Virus record (IMG/VR): IMGVR_UViG_3300032087_003092
Location: 1-27,610 of that record
Length of the DNA stretch: 27,610 bases
DNA from: a virus
Strand: one strand, 5' to 3'
In this document: piece by piece, positions 12,629-20,131 of the stretch
Layout: every line of letters begins with the position of its first letter
Numbering within the stretch: position 1 is the stretch's first letter
Notes under the pieces: model-generated
Databases searched by the model: none
The model's input: the letters and a program-made list of their open reading frames with translations, nothing else
What the model was told of the DNA's origin: nothing
Translations under genes and position numbers: made by a program

Positions 12629-14099
12629 ACAGGCAGGTATCAAGATCAACCTAGACACCCTCAATCAAGTCCAACAGGAATACGAAACGGAGTTGCATGA
12701 ATTGGAGCAACGCCTCGAGGAGTTGGCCCGGGAAGCTATGGGCGACACACCTATTAACTTGGCTAGTCCTGATGACCGCAGTGCGCTGATATACTCACGC
12801 CGCGTCAAGGATAAGAAGCTGTGGTCAAGCACCTTCAATCTGGGACATGAGATGCGCGGCTCTACCATGAAGCCAAAGATGCGCCGCCGCATGAAAGCAA
12901 CGGAGTTTAAGAACACAGTCCGCAGCCAGACAGAGATTGTGCAGAAGACGCGAATGTCCCGCTGCACAGACTGTGACGGGGTAGGCCACTACTTCCCGAC
13001 AAAGAAGGACGGGACACCCGGCAAGGCCAGACGCATCTGTCGTCCCTGCAACGGTGCAGGGGTAATCTACACACCGACAGGCGAGGTTGCTGGGTTCAAG
13101 CTGATTCCTCGCGGCCCGATGGATGTTGCTGCTGCTGGGTTCAAGGCAGACAAGACAACCCTTGAGGATCGCATGGATGCCATGCAGGGAACAGGACGGG
13201 AGTTTGCACAAGCCTACACCCGCTACAATGCCCTGCGAACTTACTTAAGCACTTTTGTAGAAGGAATGAAGAACAATGTTGACGAGAATGGTTTCATCCA
13301 TCCGGAGTTCATGCAGTGTGTTACGGCGACGGGTCGCCTTTCGTCTAGGAATCCTAATTTTCAGAATATGCCGCGTGGAAATACCTTCGCTATACGGAAG
13401 GTGGTCGAGAGCCGCTTCGAGGGTGGCCAGATACTTGAGGGGGATTACTCCCAGCTAGAGTTCCGTGTTGCTGGTTTCCTTGCCAAAGATCCGCAAGCCT
13501 ATCACGATGTTGAAGCTGGGACGGATGTTCACAGCTACACAGCCAGCATCATTGGCTGCAGCCGACAGGAAGCGAAGGCTCACACCTTCAAGCCCCTGTA
13601 TGGTGGAGTGACAGGAACGCCGGAACAGCAACGATATTACCGTGCCTTCAAGGAAAAGTATGCGGAAGTTACCGTGTGGCACGAGGAACTACAGAAGGAA
13701 GCTGTATCCACCAAAGAGATTGCCCTTCCCTCTGGCAGACGCTATGCCTTCCCCGATGCCAAGTGGACGGAATGGGGGACAGCTACCAACCGGACTGCAA
13801 TCTGTAACTACCCTGTGCAGGGCTTTGCCACCGCTGACCTGTTGCCGATGGCCCTTGTTCGTCTCAGCAACGCCTTCAGGGAAAACAACTTGCAGTCCGT
13901 AATCTGCAACACGGTTCACGATTCAATCGTAATCGATGTCCATCCGGACGAGAAAGATATCTGTATCAAGCTGATGCGGGAAGCAATGCTCTCCCTGCCT
14001 GAACAGACACAAGAACGCTACGGCGTGTTCTACGATATGCCTGTGGAAATAGAATTAAAAATAGGCAAGAATTGGCTTGACCTTTCTGTCGTAGACTAG
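12561..14099 (+). CDS. polA: Family A DNA polymerase with DnaJ-like zinc insert
   Basis: A 512-residue replicative polymerase without its own exonuclease domain. Residues 135-167 hold two CxxCxGxG units (C135/C138 and C160/C163) like half of a DnaJ zinc domain, as reported for HMO-2011-type phages. Motif A is DYSQLEFR (295-302); motif B has R335, K339, F343 and Y347 with the spacing of E. coli R754, K758, F762 and Y766; motif C is VHDS (H453, D454). F343 equals position 762, the dNTP/ddNTP selection site. ATG 12561 has GAGGA 8 nt upstream; the upstream TTG of the frame has none. There is no 5'-3' exonuclease domain. Confidence 0.95.
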   Translation: MENSLTPTLKLTLEMTDTLARIEQAGIKINLDTLNQVQQEYETELHELEQRLEELAREAMGDTPINLASPDDRSALIYSRRVKDKKLWSSTFNLGHEMRGSTMKPKMRRRMKATEFKNTVRSQTEIVQKTRMSRCTDCDGVGHYFPTKKDGTPGKARRICRPCNGAGVIYTPTGEVAGFKLIPRGPMDVAAAGFKADKTTLEDRMDAMQGTGREFAQAYTRYNALRTYLSTFVEGMKNNVDENGFIHPEFMQCVTATGRLSSRNPNFQNMPRGNTFAIRKVVESRFEGGQILEGDYSQLEFRVAGFLAKDPQAYHDVEAGTDVHSYTASIIGCSRQEAKAHTFKPLYGGVTGTPEQQRYYRAFKEKYAEVTVWHEELQKEAVSTKEIALPSGRRYAFPDAKWTEWGTATNRTAICNYPVQGFATADLLPMALVRLSNAFRENNLQSVICNTVHDSIVIDVHPDEKDICIKLMREAMLSLPEQTQERYGVFYDMPVEIELKIGKNWLDLSVVD

Positions 14100-14105
14100 T
14101 AAGAT
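14077..14105 (+). promoter_or_regulatory. Possible internal promoter before the ssDNA-binding protein gene
   Basis: TTGACC (14077-14082), a 17-bp spacer, TAAGAT (14100-14105), overlapping the polymerase stop. It would boost the next gene, whose product is normally needed in large amounts. Confidence 0.5.
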
Positions 14106-14146
14106 TGTCTTACGCAACCCCTAATCGTATAGGAGACTTACAGAAA

Positions 14147-15004
14147 ATGATTGGGACAGAAATAGTAAATATCGACAATGAAATGGATCAACTGGTATCA
14201 GCGTTCAACAACGATGATGCCGAAGCCCTGATGAAGATGACCGGGCAATCAGAGGGAACCAAGAAGACTGGTTTGCCTCGCCTGAACATTAACTATCAGG
14301 ATGAATCAGAGGATGGTCATACCCTTCCTCGTGGCTCTTGGAAGATTATGCTGGACGGTGAGTTCCTTTATGCCAAGCAGCCGCAGCTTCGCCCTATTCT
14401 CCGCACCTACGAGTGGAGCCTGTGGGATCAGGATGAAGGCACATTCGCTGCCAAGTCCGTTCAGAAGCCTAGCCTGTCGGGTTCTTTCCCTGACAGCGTT
14501 GGTGGCGACAAGTGTGGTCGTCTGCCCAAAGAGCAGGAAGAAGTGCTGGGTGAGGATCATCCGGATGTCATGCGTTCCCGGGCTGCAATCTGTAATCAGG
14601 TAATCTACGGTATCATCTCCGGTGACTTTACCAAAGCAGATGGCACAGAGGTTACGGTTGACCGCCAGCCTGTTGTTGCCTACTTCAAGAAGTCCGGCTT
14701 CATGCCAATCAGCAACTTCATCAACAGCCTGTCCAAGCAGAAGAAGGTCATGCAGCGTTGCGTGATTGACTTGGGGACAGACCGTAAGAAGATGGGCAGC
14801 GTTACCTACTGGGTTCCGGTTCCAACTCTCAGCGGTGAGGTCGATGTCACTGACGAGGACAAGGAACTGATGACCATGTTCGTAGAGTCCGTCAAGGTGC
14901 ATAACGAAGCTGTTATGTCTCAGCATCGTGAAGCTGCAAAGCTGATCATGTCAGATGACGACAGTGATTTGGCTGCGGACTTTGAAGATGCTTCTGCAGC
15001 TTAA
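14147..15004 (+). CDS. Probable single-stranded DNA-binding protein
   Basis: A 285-residue protein placed right after the polymerase. The core is beta-rich (GSWKIMLDGEFLYA, and SVTYWVPVPTLSGEV) and the C-terminus is a short acidic tail ending DLAADFEDASAA, which in phage ssDNA-binding proteins contacts polymerase and helicase. No OB-fold motif can be proven by eye. I prefer ATG 14147, with AGGAG 11 nt upstream, over the TTG at 14105, which overlaps the promoter-like sequence. It could instead be another replication accessory protein. Confidence 0.65.
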   Translation: MIGTEIVNIDNEMDQLVSAFNNDDAEALMKMTGQSEGTKKTGLPRLNINYQDESEDGHTLPRGSWKIMLDGEFLYAKQPQLRPILRTYEWSLWDQDEGTFAAKSVQKPSLSGSFPDSVGGDKCGRLPKEQEEVLGEDHPDVMRSRAAICNQVIYGIISGDFTKADGTEVTVDRQPVVAYFKKSGFMPISNFINSLSKQKKVMQRCVIDLGTDRKKMGSVTYWVPVPTLSGEVDVTDEDKELMTMFVESVKVHNEAVMSQHREAAKLIMSDDDSDLAADFEDASAA

Positions 15005-15872
15005 CCTTCAAGACTATCTGAACAAAGCTACCCGGGGGGAGTTAGACCTTCCCCCGGTCTCTTTGAAGCAGTTCACACAGGATTGTGAGGAAGCTGTTTC
15101 CCGGCAACTACGCAGGGAAAACAAACCTTATCGTCTGCGTATGTCCGGCTTGGGTCGCCCCTTGTGTCAACAGCTTGTTGAACGCAGTGGTGTTCGAGAA
15201 GAGATGGACTACAACGGTGTGCTGCGCTTCTTGTTTGGGGACATTGTGGAAGCCCTGATGATGTTGCTCCTGCGTGAAGTGGGGGCCAAGATTGTCAGCT
15301 TTCAGGAATCCGTTGAACTGGAGATAGCTGGGCAACAAATCAAGGGAACTCTCGATCTAACCCTCGAGGATGAACTGGGCCAGAAGAAGGTCTGGGACAT
15401 CAAGTCCGCAAGTGAGTGGGCCTTCAACTACAAATATTCTGGCGGATATGATAAACTCAAAGAGGACGACCCCTTTGGCTACCTGATGCAGGGTTACCTA
15501 TACTCAGAAGCCACAGGATTGCCATTTGGGGGCTGGATAGTGGTCAACAAGTCCAGCGGGCAGGTTTTGATTGTAGAAGCCCCGGACTGGCAAGAAGAGG
15601 ACAAGAAAGCATACCTGAAGGATGCTGAACGGCGGGTGCGTATCCTGACTGATCCTGATTCAGAGGTAGTCAAGCTGGATACAGAGTTTGAAACCTACCG
15701 TGCAAATGGCGAGGTTATCCGCACGGGCAACAAGACACTGGCCAAACAGTGCAGCATGTGTGGATATCGTTCCCACTGTTGGCCCGATGCGGTGTTGCAT
15801 GACAAGGTAACATCCAAAGCCAAGAACCCGCCACAGGTCTGGTATTCAACCTTGAAGAAGAAAGCCCTGTGA
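14988..15872 (+). CDS. Cas4/RecB-like PD-(D/E)XK exonuclease with probable Fe-S cluster
   Basis: A 294-residue nuclease. The active site is E88 (GDIVEA), D123 (GTLDL) and D137-x-K139 (WDIKS). C-terminal C255, C258 and C264 (CSMCGYRSHC), with an upstream Cys (C33 or C60), reproduce the C..CX2CX5C 'iron staple' of Cas4, AddB and Dna2 nucleases, so a 4Fe-4S cluster is likely. In phages such enzymes process DNA ends during recombination or degrade host DNA. It starts inside the end of the preceding gene (ATG 14988, GAAG upstream). It is not linked to any CRISPR array here. Confidence 0.85.
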   Translation: MLLQLNLQDYLNKATRGELDLPPVSLKQFTQDCEEAVSRQLRRENKPYRLRMSGLGRPLCQQLVERSGVREEMDYNGVLRFLFGDIVEALMMLLLREVGAKIVSFQESVELEIAGQQIKGTLDLTLEDELGQKKVWDIKSASEWAFNYKYSGGYDKLKEDDPFGYLMQGYLYSEATGLPFGGWIVVNKSSGQVLIVEAPDWQEEDKKAYLKDAERRVRILTDPDSEVVKLDTEFETYRANGEVIRTGNKTLAKQCSMCGYRSHCWPDAVLHDKVTSKAKNPPQVWYSTLKKKAL

Positions 15873-15873
15873 C

Positions 15874-16275
15874 ATGCCTGTCCTTTACACCAAAGAATAC
15901 GACCTGTCTCTCGTGGATCTCAACGAGGAACTCCTCATGCTCTATGTGGAATCCCACGCCAAGTCGGGGGGCGGGAGACGGGTCGTTTTTCTCAGGCAAC
16001 ACGAACGGGGCATCCCCGTAATCATCCGCGAGAACTACTCAGAAAGTGGCGTCATCACCCCTGCAACAGAGGTGCGTGACCTAGAAGCAGTAGAGTCTTG
16101 CTTCCAAGTGATCGGCAACCATCTCGCAAACGGAAAGACTGTATGCGTCCCGATATACCCTCTCACCGAAGAAGTTATCTCCATAGAAAAACAATCCCCG
16201 AAAGTGGCCGCGTATCTCAGAAAGAGAATGGCCAGCTACAACATGAAATACCATTTGGGAAATACCACAAGATGA
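15874..16275 (+). CDS. Hypothetical protein
   Basis: A 133-residue mixed alpha-beta protein (MPVLYTKEYDLSLVDLNEEL...). Its ATG begins 1 nt after the stop of the nuclease gene, and its stop overlaps the endonuclease start as ATGA, so it is coupled to two DNA-processing genes. No motif or family recognised; a helper of DNA processing would be a guess from position only. Confidence 0.75.
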   Translation: MPVLYTKEYDLSLVDLNEELLMLYVESHAKSGGGRRVVFLRQHERGIPVIIRENYSESGVITPATEVRDLEAVESCFQVIGNHLANGKTVCVPIYPLTEEVISIEKQSPKVAAYLRKRMASYNMKYHLGNTTR

Positions 16276-16658
16276 AGCGGTTTGCGGGATATAGGTCACA
16301 GTTTGAACTGGACTTGGCGCGAACTCTAGTCAAGAACAAAATTGAGTTTGAATACGAGAAGGCCAAGATAGCCTACCAGCCAAAGGTCCGGATATACACC
16401 CCGGACTTCTACATACCGGCGACAGGTATCTACATAGAAGCAAAGGGCCATCTCGACAAAGATGATCGCGTCAAGATGCGACTGGTCAAAGAGCAGCATC
16501 CTGACTTGGACATCCGGTTTGTTTTCCTGCGGGCATCAAATCGACTTTACAAGGGTAGCAAGACCACCTATGCTGCATGGTGTGAACGCTATGGATTTCA
16601 ATGGGCAGAGAAGACGATACCACCTGAGTGGCTAAAGAAGGGAAAAAACAATGTCTGA
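16272..16658 (+). CDS. Endonuclease I-like Holliday-junction resolvase
   Basis: A 128-residue protein resembling T7 endonuclease I, which cuts branched DNA and helps degrade host DNA. Catalytic residues line up as E12, D45 (YTPDFY), E56 and K58 (YIEAKG), compared with E20, D55, E65 and K67 in T7. The C-terminus is basic with a Trp-rich helix (YAAWCERYGFQWAEK). ATG 16272 overlaps the previous stop as ATGA; the frame further upstream lies in the previous gene and is a shadow. Length is close to T7 endonuclease I (149). Confidence 0.85.
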   Translation: MKRFAGYRSQFELDLARTLVKNKIEFEYEKAKIAYQPKVRIYTPDFYIPATGIYIEAKGHLDKDDRVKMRLVKEQHPDLDIRFVFLRASNRLYKGSKTTYAAWCERYGFQWAEKTIPPEWLKKGKNNV

Positions 16659-17019
16659 TAACGACAACATAGATGCAGAAGAAACTCTGGAGAGACAGCT
16701 AGAACTTGCCACCCTTCTTCCTGAACGATGGTATATCATCTTCAGCAACAAGGATGACGATACCGTTACCATGAACGCCTACGATACGACAACAGGCCCC
16801 GAAGATCCGGAAGCCTACGAGTCCGGTGTTGTCCTGCAGAACGGCATCATAGAGTTGCTTGAGAACGACTTTGAACGCATCGTAGAGGCTGGTATGGCCC
16901 GTCTCAGATTCAAGGAACTCGAGAAGGAAATCGTATCAGAAGTCAACGAGGAGATGGGCCTGTCCATTGAAACGTCCGGCGACAACATAATCAAGGTTGA
17001 CTTTGGAGCAAAGCAATGA
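16651..17019 (+). CDS. Acidic hypothetical protein
   Basis: A 122-residue, strongly acidic protein (MSDNDNIDAEETLERQLELA...), with a helical C-terminal half (ARLRFKELEKEIVSEVNEEM). It overlaps both neighbours by a few bases. No family recognised. Its charge could suit a DNA-mimic or a partner for the basic nuclease upstream, but there is no direct evidence. Confidence 0.75.
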   Translation: MSDNDNIDAEETLERQLELATLLPERWYIIFSNKDDDTVTMNAYDTTTGPEDPEAYESGVVLQNGIIELLENDFERIVEAGMARLRFKELEKEIVSEVNEEMGLSIETSGDNIIKVDFGAKQ

Positions 17020-17330
17020 ACGAGTATCAGAAGGCATGTCTGACCACCGCTGTATACCCCAAGATGCACAGCGTAACCTATCCGGCTCTGGGCTTGGCAG
17101 GAGAAGCAGGAGAAGTTGCCGACAAGATAAAGAAGATGCTGCGTGACAAGATTGATTCCCCAGAGTATCGGGAACAGGTCATGCTTGAGTTGGGTGATGT
17201 GCTGTGGTATGCTGCAGTTCTGGCAAGCGACTTGGGGTATGACCTCGAGACTGTCGCTAACCGCAACCTAGAGAAGTTGCAGGGTCGTCAGAAACGTGGA
17301 ACACTACATGGCACAGGAGACAACAGGTAA
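17016..17330 (+). CDS. mazG: MazG-like nucleotide pyrophosphohydrolase
   Basis: A 104-residue all-alpha NTP pyrophosphohydrolase. The metal-binding set is E30 and E33 (GEAGEVADKIKK) and E58 and D61 (LELGDVLWY), as in the MazG/dUTPase-zeta superfamily. It removes pyrophosphate from (d)NTPs; phage versions are thought to clean or rebalance the nucleotide pool rather than destroy ppGpp. It sits in a run leading to the ribonucleotide reductase gene, consistent with nucleotide supply. ATGA overlap with the gene before, TAATG overlap after. Confidence 0.9.
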   Translation: MNEYQKACLTTAVYPKMHSVTYPALGLAGEAGEVADKIKKMLRDKIDSPEYREQVMLELGDVLWYAAVLASDLGYDLETVANRNLEKLQGRQKRGTLHGTGDNR

Positions 17331-17602
17331 TGGATGTCCATCTAAGTCACGAAGAATATATGCGGGAGAAAGAAAAGCTGTTTGGCAAAGACATGGTGAA
17401 CAGTCCCCCGCACTACAATCAGGCAGGTATCGAGTGCATAGATGCTATCGGTGCTGCTACAGAAGAAGGCTTTGAATACTACCTTCAAGGCAACATCATA
17501 AAATACCTCTGGCGGTATCGCTACAAGAATGGCGCAGAAGATCTGAAGAAAGCCCAGTGGTATTTGAACAAACTAATCGAGGTAAAGGAAACACTAACAT
17601 GA
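17330..17602 (+). CDS. DUF3310 (SaV-like) protein
   Basis: A 90-residue protein with the DUF3310 signature: VNSPPHY near residue 25, then IECIDAI, and LQGNIIKYLWRYRYKNGAEDLKKA with a final helix. The family is common in phages next to nucleotide and replication genes; its function is unknown. The start is in a TAATG overlap with the MazG-like gene, and the stop forms ATGA with the ribonucleotide reductase start, so the three are translated as a chain. Confidence 0.85.
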   Translation: MDVHLSHEEYMREKEKLFGKDMVNSPPHYNQAGIECIDAIGAATEEGFEYYLQGNIIKYLWRYRYKNGAEDLKKAQWYLNKLIEVKETLT

Positions 17603-19524
17603 GCAATACACTACCAACCCCCTATCAGCAGTTCATCCACAAGTCCCGATACGCCCGGTGGATCGAGGAAGAAAATCGGCGTGAAGATTGGCACGAGACT
17701 GTTGACCGCTATGTGGACTACATGGCAAATCACGCAGAAGAGAAGCATGGCTACAAGCTGAAGGCAAGTGAGAAGGCAGATATCAACGAAGCCATCTTGG
17801 GCCTACAGGTTATGCCATCCATGCGGGCTGTGATGACCGCTGGCAAGGCTCTTTCCCGGGATAACATCTGCGGGTATAACTGTTCTTATATTCCGGTGGA
17901 TAGCCCTCGTGCGTTTGACGAGTGCATGTATATCCTGATGTGTGGCACAGGGGTTGGGTTCTCCGTTGAACGGGAGAATGTGGACAAGCTGCCTACCGTC
18001 AGTGATGCCATGAATAATTCAACGACTGTGATCAAGGTAGGTGATAGCAAGCCGGGCTGGGCCAAAGCCTATCGTGAGTTGATTGCCCTGCTCTATGCGG
18101 GACAAGTTCCTCAGTGGGATATGTCCGATGTGCGTCCAGCAGGGGAACGCCTGAAGGTCATGGGTGGCCGGGCATCCGGGCCGCAGCCGTTGGTTGACCT
18201 GTTCAGCTTCACCGTGGAAACCTTCAAGCGGGCAGCAGGTCGCAAGCTGTATCCCATCGAGTGTCACGACCTGATGTGCAAGGTGGGTGAGATTGTCGTT
18301 GTTGGAGGTGTCCGCAGGTCAGCCCTGATTTCGTTGTCCAACCTGAATGATGACCAGATGCGCCACGCAAAGGCCGGACAGTGGTGGGAGAACGAAGGGC
18401 AGCGGGCGTTGGCCAACAACTCCGTAGCCTACAAGTCCCGCCCAGAGATGGGAACCTTCATGCGTGAGTGGCTTGCCCTGTATGATTCCAAGTCAGGGGA
18501 ACGCGGTATCTTCAACCGGGAAGCGGCAGACAAGCAGGTAGCCCGGAATGGTCGCCGGGAAACCGGACACATGTGGGGAACCAACCCCTGTTCGGAAATC
18601 ATCCTTCGTCCCTACCAGTTTTGCAACCTGTCAGAGGTTGTGGTGCGGGCAAGCGACACCCTCGAAGATTTGACACGGAAAGTTAAATATGCAACCATCT
18701 TGGGGACGCTGCAGTCCACCCTGACGGATTTCAAATACCTTCGTAACATCTGGAAGAAGAACACAGAAGAGGAACGGCTTCTGGGCGTATCCCTGACAGG
18801 CATCATGGATCATCCGGTCTTGTCCAAGACTACGGACTCTGTGCGCTGGTTGACTACGATGCGGGAGACTGCTGTTGCCACCAACAAGGAATGGGCAAAG
18901 AAGCTGGGCATTAATGTGTCCGCAGCCATAACCTGTGTGAAGCCATCTGGAACCGTATCACAGTTGACGGACTCTGCTTCCGGCATCCATGCCCGTCACA
19001 ATGATTACTACATCCGCACTGTGCGGGGTGACAACAAGGATCCCCTGACACAGTTTCTTATCGAACAGGGTGTCCACAATGAACGAGACGTGATGAAGCC
19101 AGATAGCACCACAGTGTTCTCGTTCCCGATGAAGTCACCGGAAGGGGCTATCACCCGGACACAGATGACTGCCATTGAGCAGCTTGAGTTGTGGCTTACT
19201 TACCAGCGTCACTGGTGTGAACACAAACCATCAGTCACTATCTCTGTCAAAGAGAATGAGTGGATGGAAGTAGGTTCATGGGTCTACGAACATTTTGATG
19301 AGGTATCTGGTATCAGCTTCCTGCCATTCAGTGAGCATACATATCAGCAAGCACCTTATCAGGACATTGATGCTGACACATACAAAGAGTGGAAAGCAAA
19401 GATGCCTAAGAATGTAGACTGGACTAAGTTGCAAGACTTTGAGAAGGAAGACACTACATCAGGTGGACGTGAGTTGGCTTGTACTGCAGGCGTCTGTGAA
19501 ATTGTTGACATCGCGGCTGCGTAG
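17599..19524 (+). CDS. nrdJ: Class II (adenosylcobalamin-dependent) ribonucleotide reductase, monomeric type
   Basis: A 641-residue enzyme that reduces ribonucleotides to deoxyribonucleotides using vitamin B12 coenzyme, so it needs no oxygen or small subunit. The thiyl-radical site NPCSEI has C331, with C342 (FCNL) eleven residues later, the same spacing as C408 and C419 in the Lactobacillus leichmannii enzyme. C95 (NCSYIP) is the other active-site Cys. CVKPSGTVSQL and SGIHARH are typical. The C-terminal swinging tail ELACTAGVCE has C628 and C633 (CX4C), which hand electrons from thioredoxin to the active site. ATG 17599 overlaps the previous stop. A near-copy of the last 40 residues is a separate gene at 20006. 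Confidence 0.95.
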   Translation: MSNTLPTPYQQFIHKSRYARWIEEENRREDWHETVDRYVDYMANHAEEKHGYKLKASEKADINEAILGLQVMPSMRAVMTAGKALSRDNICGYNCSYIPVDSPRAFDECMYILMCGTGVGFSVERENVDKLPTVSDAMNNSTTVIKVGDSKPGWAKAYRELIALLYAGQVPQWDMSDVRPAGERLKVMGGRASGPQPLVDLFSFTVETFKRAAGRKLYPIECHDLMCKVGEIVVVGGVRRSALISLSNLNDDQMRHAKAGQWWENEGQRALANNSVAYKSRPEMGTFMREWLALYDSKSGERGIFNREAADKQVARNGRRETGHMWGTNPCSEIILRPYQFCNLSEVVVRASDTLEDLTRKVKYATILGTLQSTLTDFKYLRNIWKKNTEEERLLGVSLTGIMDHPVLSKTTDSVRWLTTMRETAVATNKEWAKKLGINVSAAITCVKPSGTVSQLTDSASGIHARHNDYYIRTVRGDNKDPLTQFLIEQGVHNERDVMKPDSTTVFSFPMKSPEGAITRTQMTAIEQLELWLTYQRHWCEHKPSVTISVKENEWMEVGSWVYEHFDEVSGISFLPFSEHTYQQAPYQDIDADTYKEWKAKMPKNVDWTKLQDFEKEDTTSGGRELACTAGVCEIVDIAAA

Positions 19525-19525
19525 T

Positions 19526-19801
19526 ATGGCTAGTCACGACACCACATACGAAGAAGTACTGATGCTTCGCAAGAAAGTTGCAGATTACGAAAATCTGTTT
19601 TCGGCGCTATCTGATGAACTCGTTGTAAAATCTTTGAAGAAATACTATGATATTTGTAGTATACCTGATAAGATTGATTTGTCAGACGAAATCATTGAAC
19701 CAGACGAAGAACTACTCCAAGCACTTGATAGGGTTCTTGCTGACTATATGACCCCATATGAATACGATAAATGGAAAGGAAAAGATGGCAAAGTCACATG
19801 A
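19526..19801 (+). CDS. Hypothetical acidic protein after the RNR gene
   Basis: A 91-residue protein starting 1 nt after the RNR stop (ATG 19526). It is acidic and helical (EVLMLRKKVADYENLFSALS; LSDEIIEPDEELLQALDRVL). The N-terminus MASHDTT resembles the N-terminus MAKSHDTT of the next gene. The 3' end overlaps the next gene by 17 nt. No family recognised. More A+T-rich than the RNR gene, so it may be a later insertion behind RNR. Confidence 0.7.
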   Translation: MASHDTTYEEVLMLRKKVADYENLFSALSDELVVKSLKKYYDICSIPDKIDLSDEIIEPDEELLQALDRVLADYMTPYEYDKWKGKDGKVT

Positions 19802-19955
19802 CACTACAGTGGCTAAGATGGTATGGAAAAGAGGGGATGGTTGGGTTATCTTCAACCCCCCTCGAAGCCATCCAAGTTACGATGAATGGATGAAAATGAA
19901 ACAGAAACTGCAGGAAAAAGAAAACACAATCAATGAAACCGATAGGGTTGATTAG
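19785..19955 (+). CDS. Small hypothetical protein
   Basis: A 56-residue protein (MAKSHDTTVAKMVWKRGDG...), basic in the middle, with a charged helix near the end. The A/G-rich GGAAAGGAAAAG before ATG 19785 is a good ribosome site; the frame's earlier ATG at 19758 lies deeper in the previous gene. Its stop overlaps the -35 of the promoter at 19948-19975. No family recognised. Confidence 0.65.
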   Translation: MAKSHDTTVAKMVWKRGDGWVIFNPPRSHPSYDEWMKMKQKLQEKENTINETDRVD

Positions 19956-19975
19956 TTTAATTTGTGTGGTATAAT
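19948..19975 (+). promoter_or_regulatory. Extended -10 promoter of the stand-alone RNR tail gene
   Basis: TTGATT (19948-19953), a 16-bp spacer, and TATAAT (19970-19975) preceded by TG one base upstream (extended -10, TGGTATAAT). Start is expected near 19982, giving a leader of about 24 nt that contains AAGGGAG. A consensus -10 inside this packed operon is unusual. Confidence 0.75.
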
Positions 19976-20005
19976 GGCACTAATAGTACCGAAAGGGAGT
20001 ATGTA

Positions 20006-20128
20006 ATGGCAGGAATGATTGACTGGGATAAGCTGACTGACTTTGAGAAGGAAGACAACACAACAGGATCTCGTGAACTTGCTTGCACAGCAGGGGTCTG
20101 TGAGGTTGTGGATCTGTCGGCAGCATGA
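20006..20128 (+). CDS. Stand-alone copy of the RNR C-terminal redox tail, 40 residues
   Basis: The product begins MAGMIDWDKLTDFEKEDN and continues through RELACTAGVCE to a stop. It aligns without gaps, Met to stop, with the last 40 residues of the RNR (19402-19524): 28 of 40 identical, including all of RELACTAGVCE with C27 and C32. Of the last 35 codon pairs, 15 are identical, 12 synonymous and 8 replaced, so it is not a fresh duplication. GGGAG lies 6 nt before ATG 20006, and an upstream ATG-TAA directly abuts it. In class II RNR this tail re-reduces the active site; a free tail might act in trans, compete for thioredoxin, or be a displaced old 3' end. Confidence 0.8.
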   Translation: MAGMIDWDKLTDFEKEDNTTGSRELACTAGVCEVVDLSAA

Positions 20129-20131
20129 CAG

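Noticed and set aside
14988-15872. A CRISPR-Cas module because of a Cas4-like nuclease
   Set aside because: No repeat-spacer array and no other cas gene in the window; Cas4-like nucleases are common in phages.
17599-19524. Intein or intron inside the RNR gene
   Set aside because: The reading frame is continuous, 641 residues, all Cys sites at expected spacing and no intein splice motifs.
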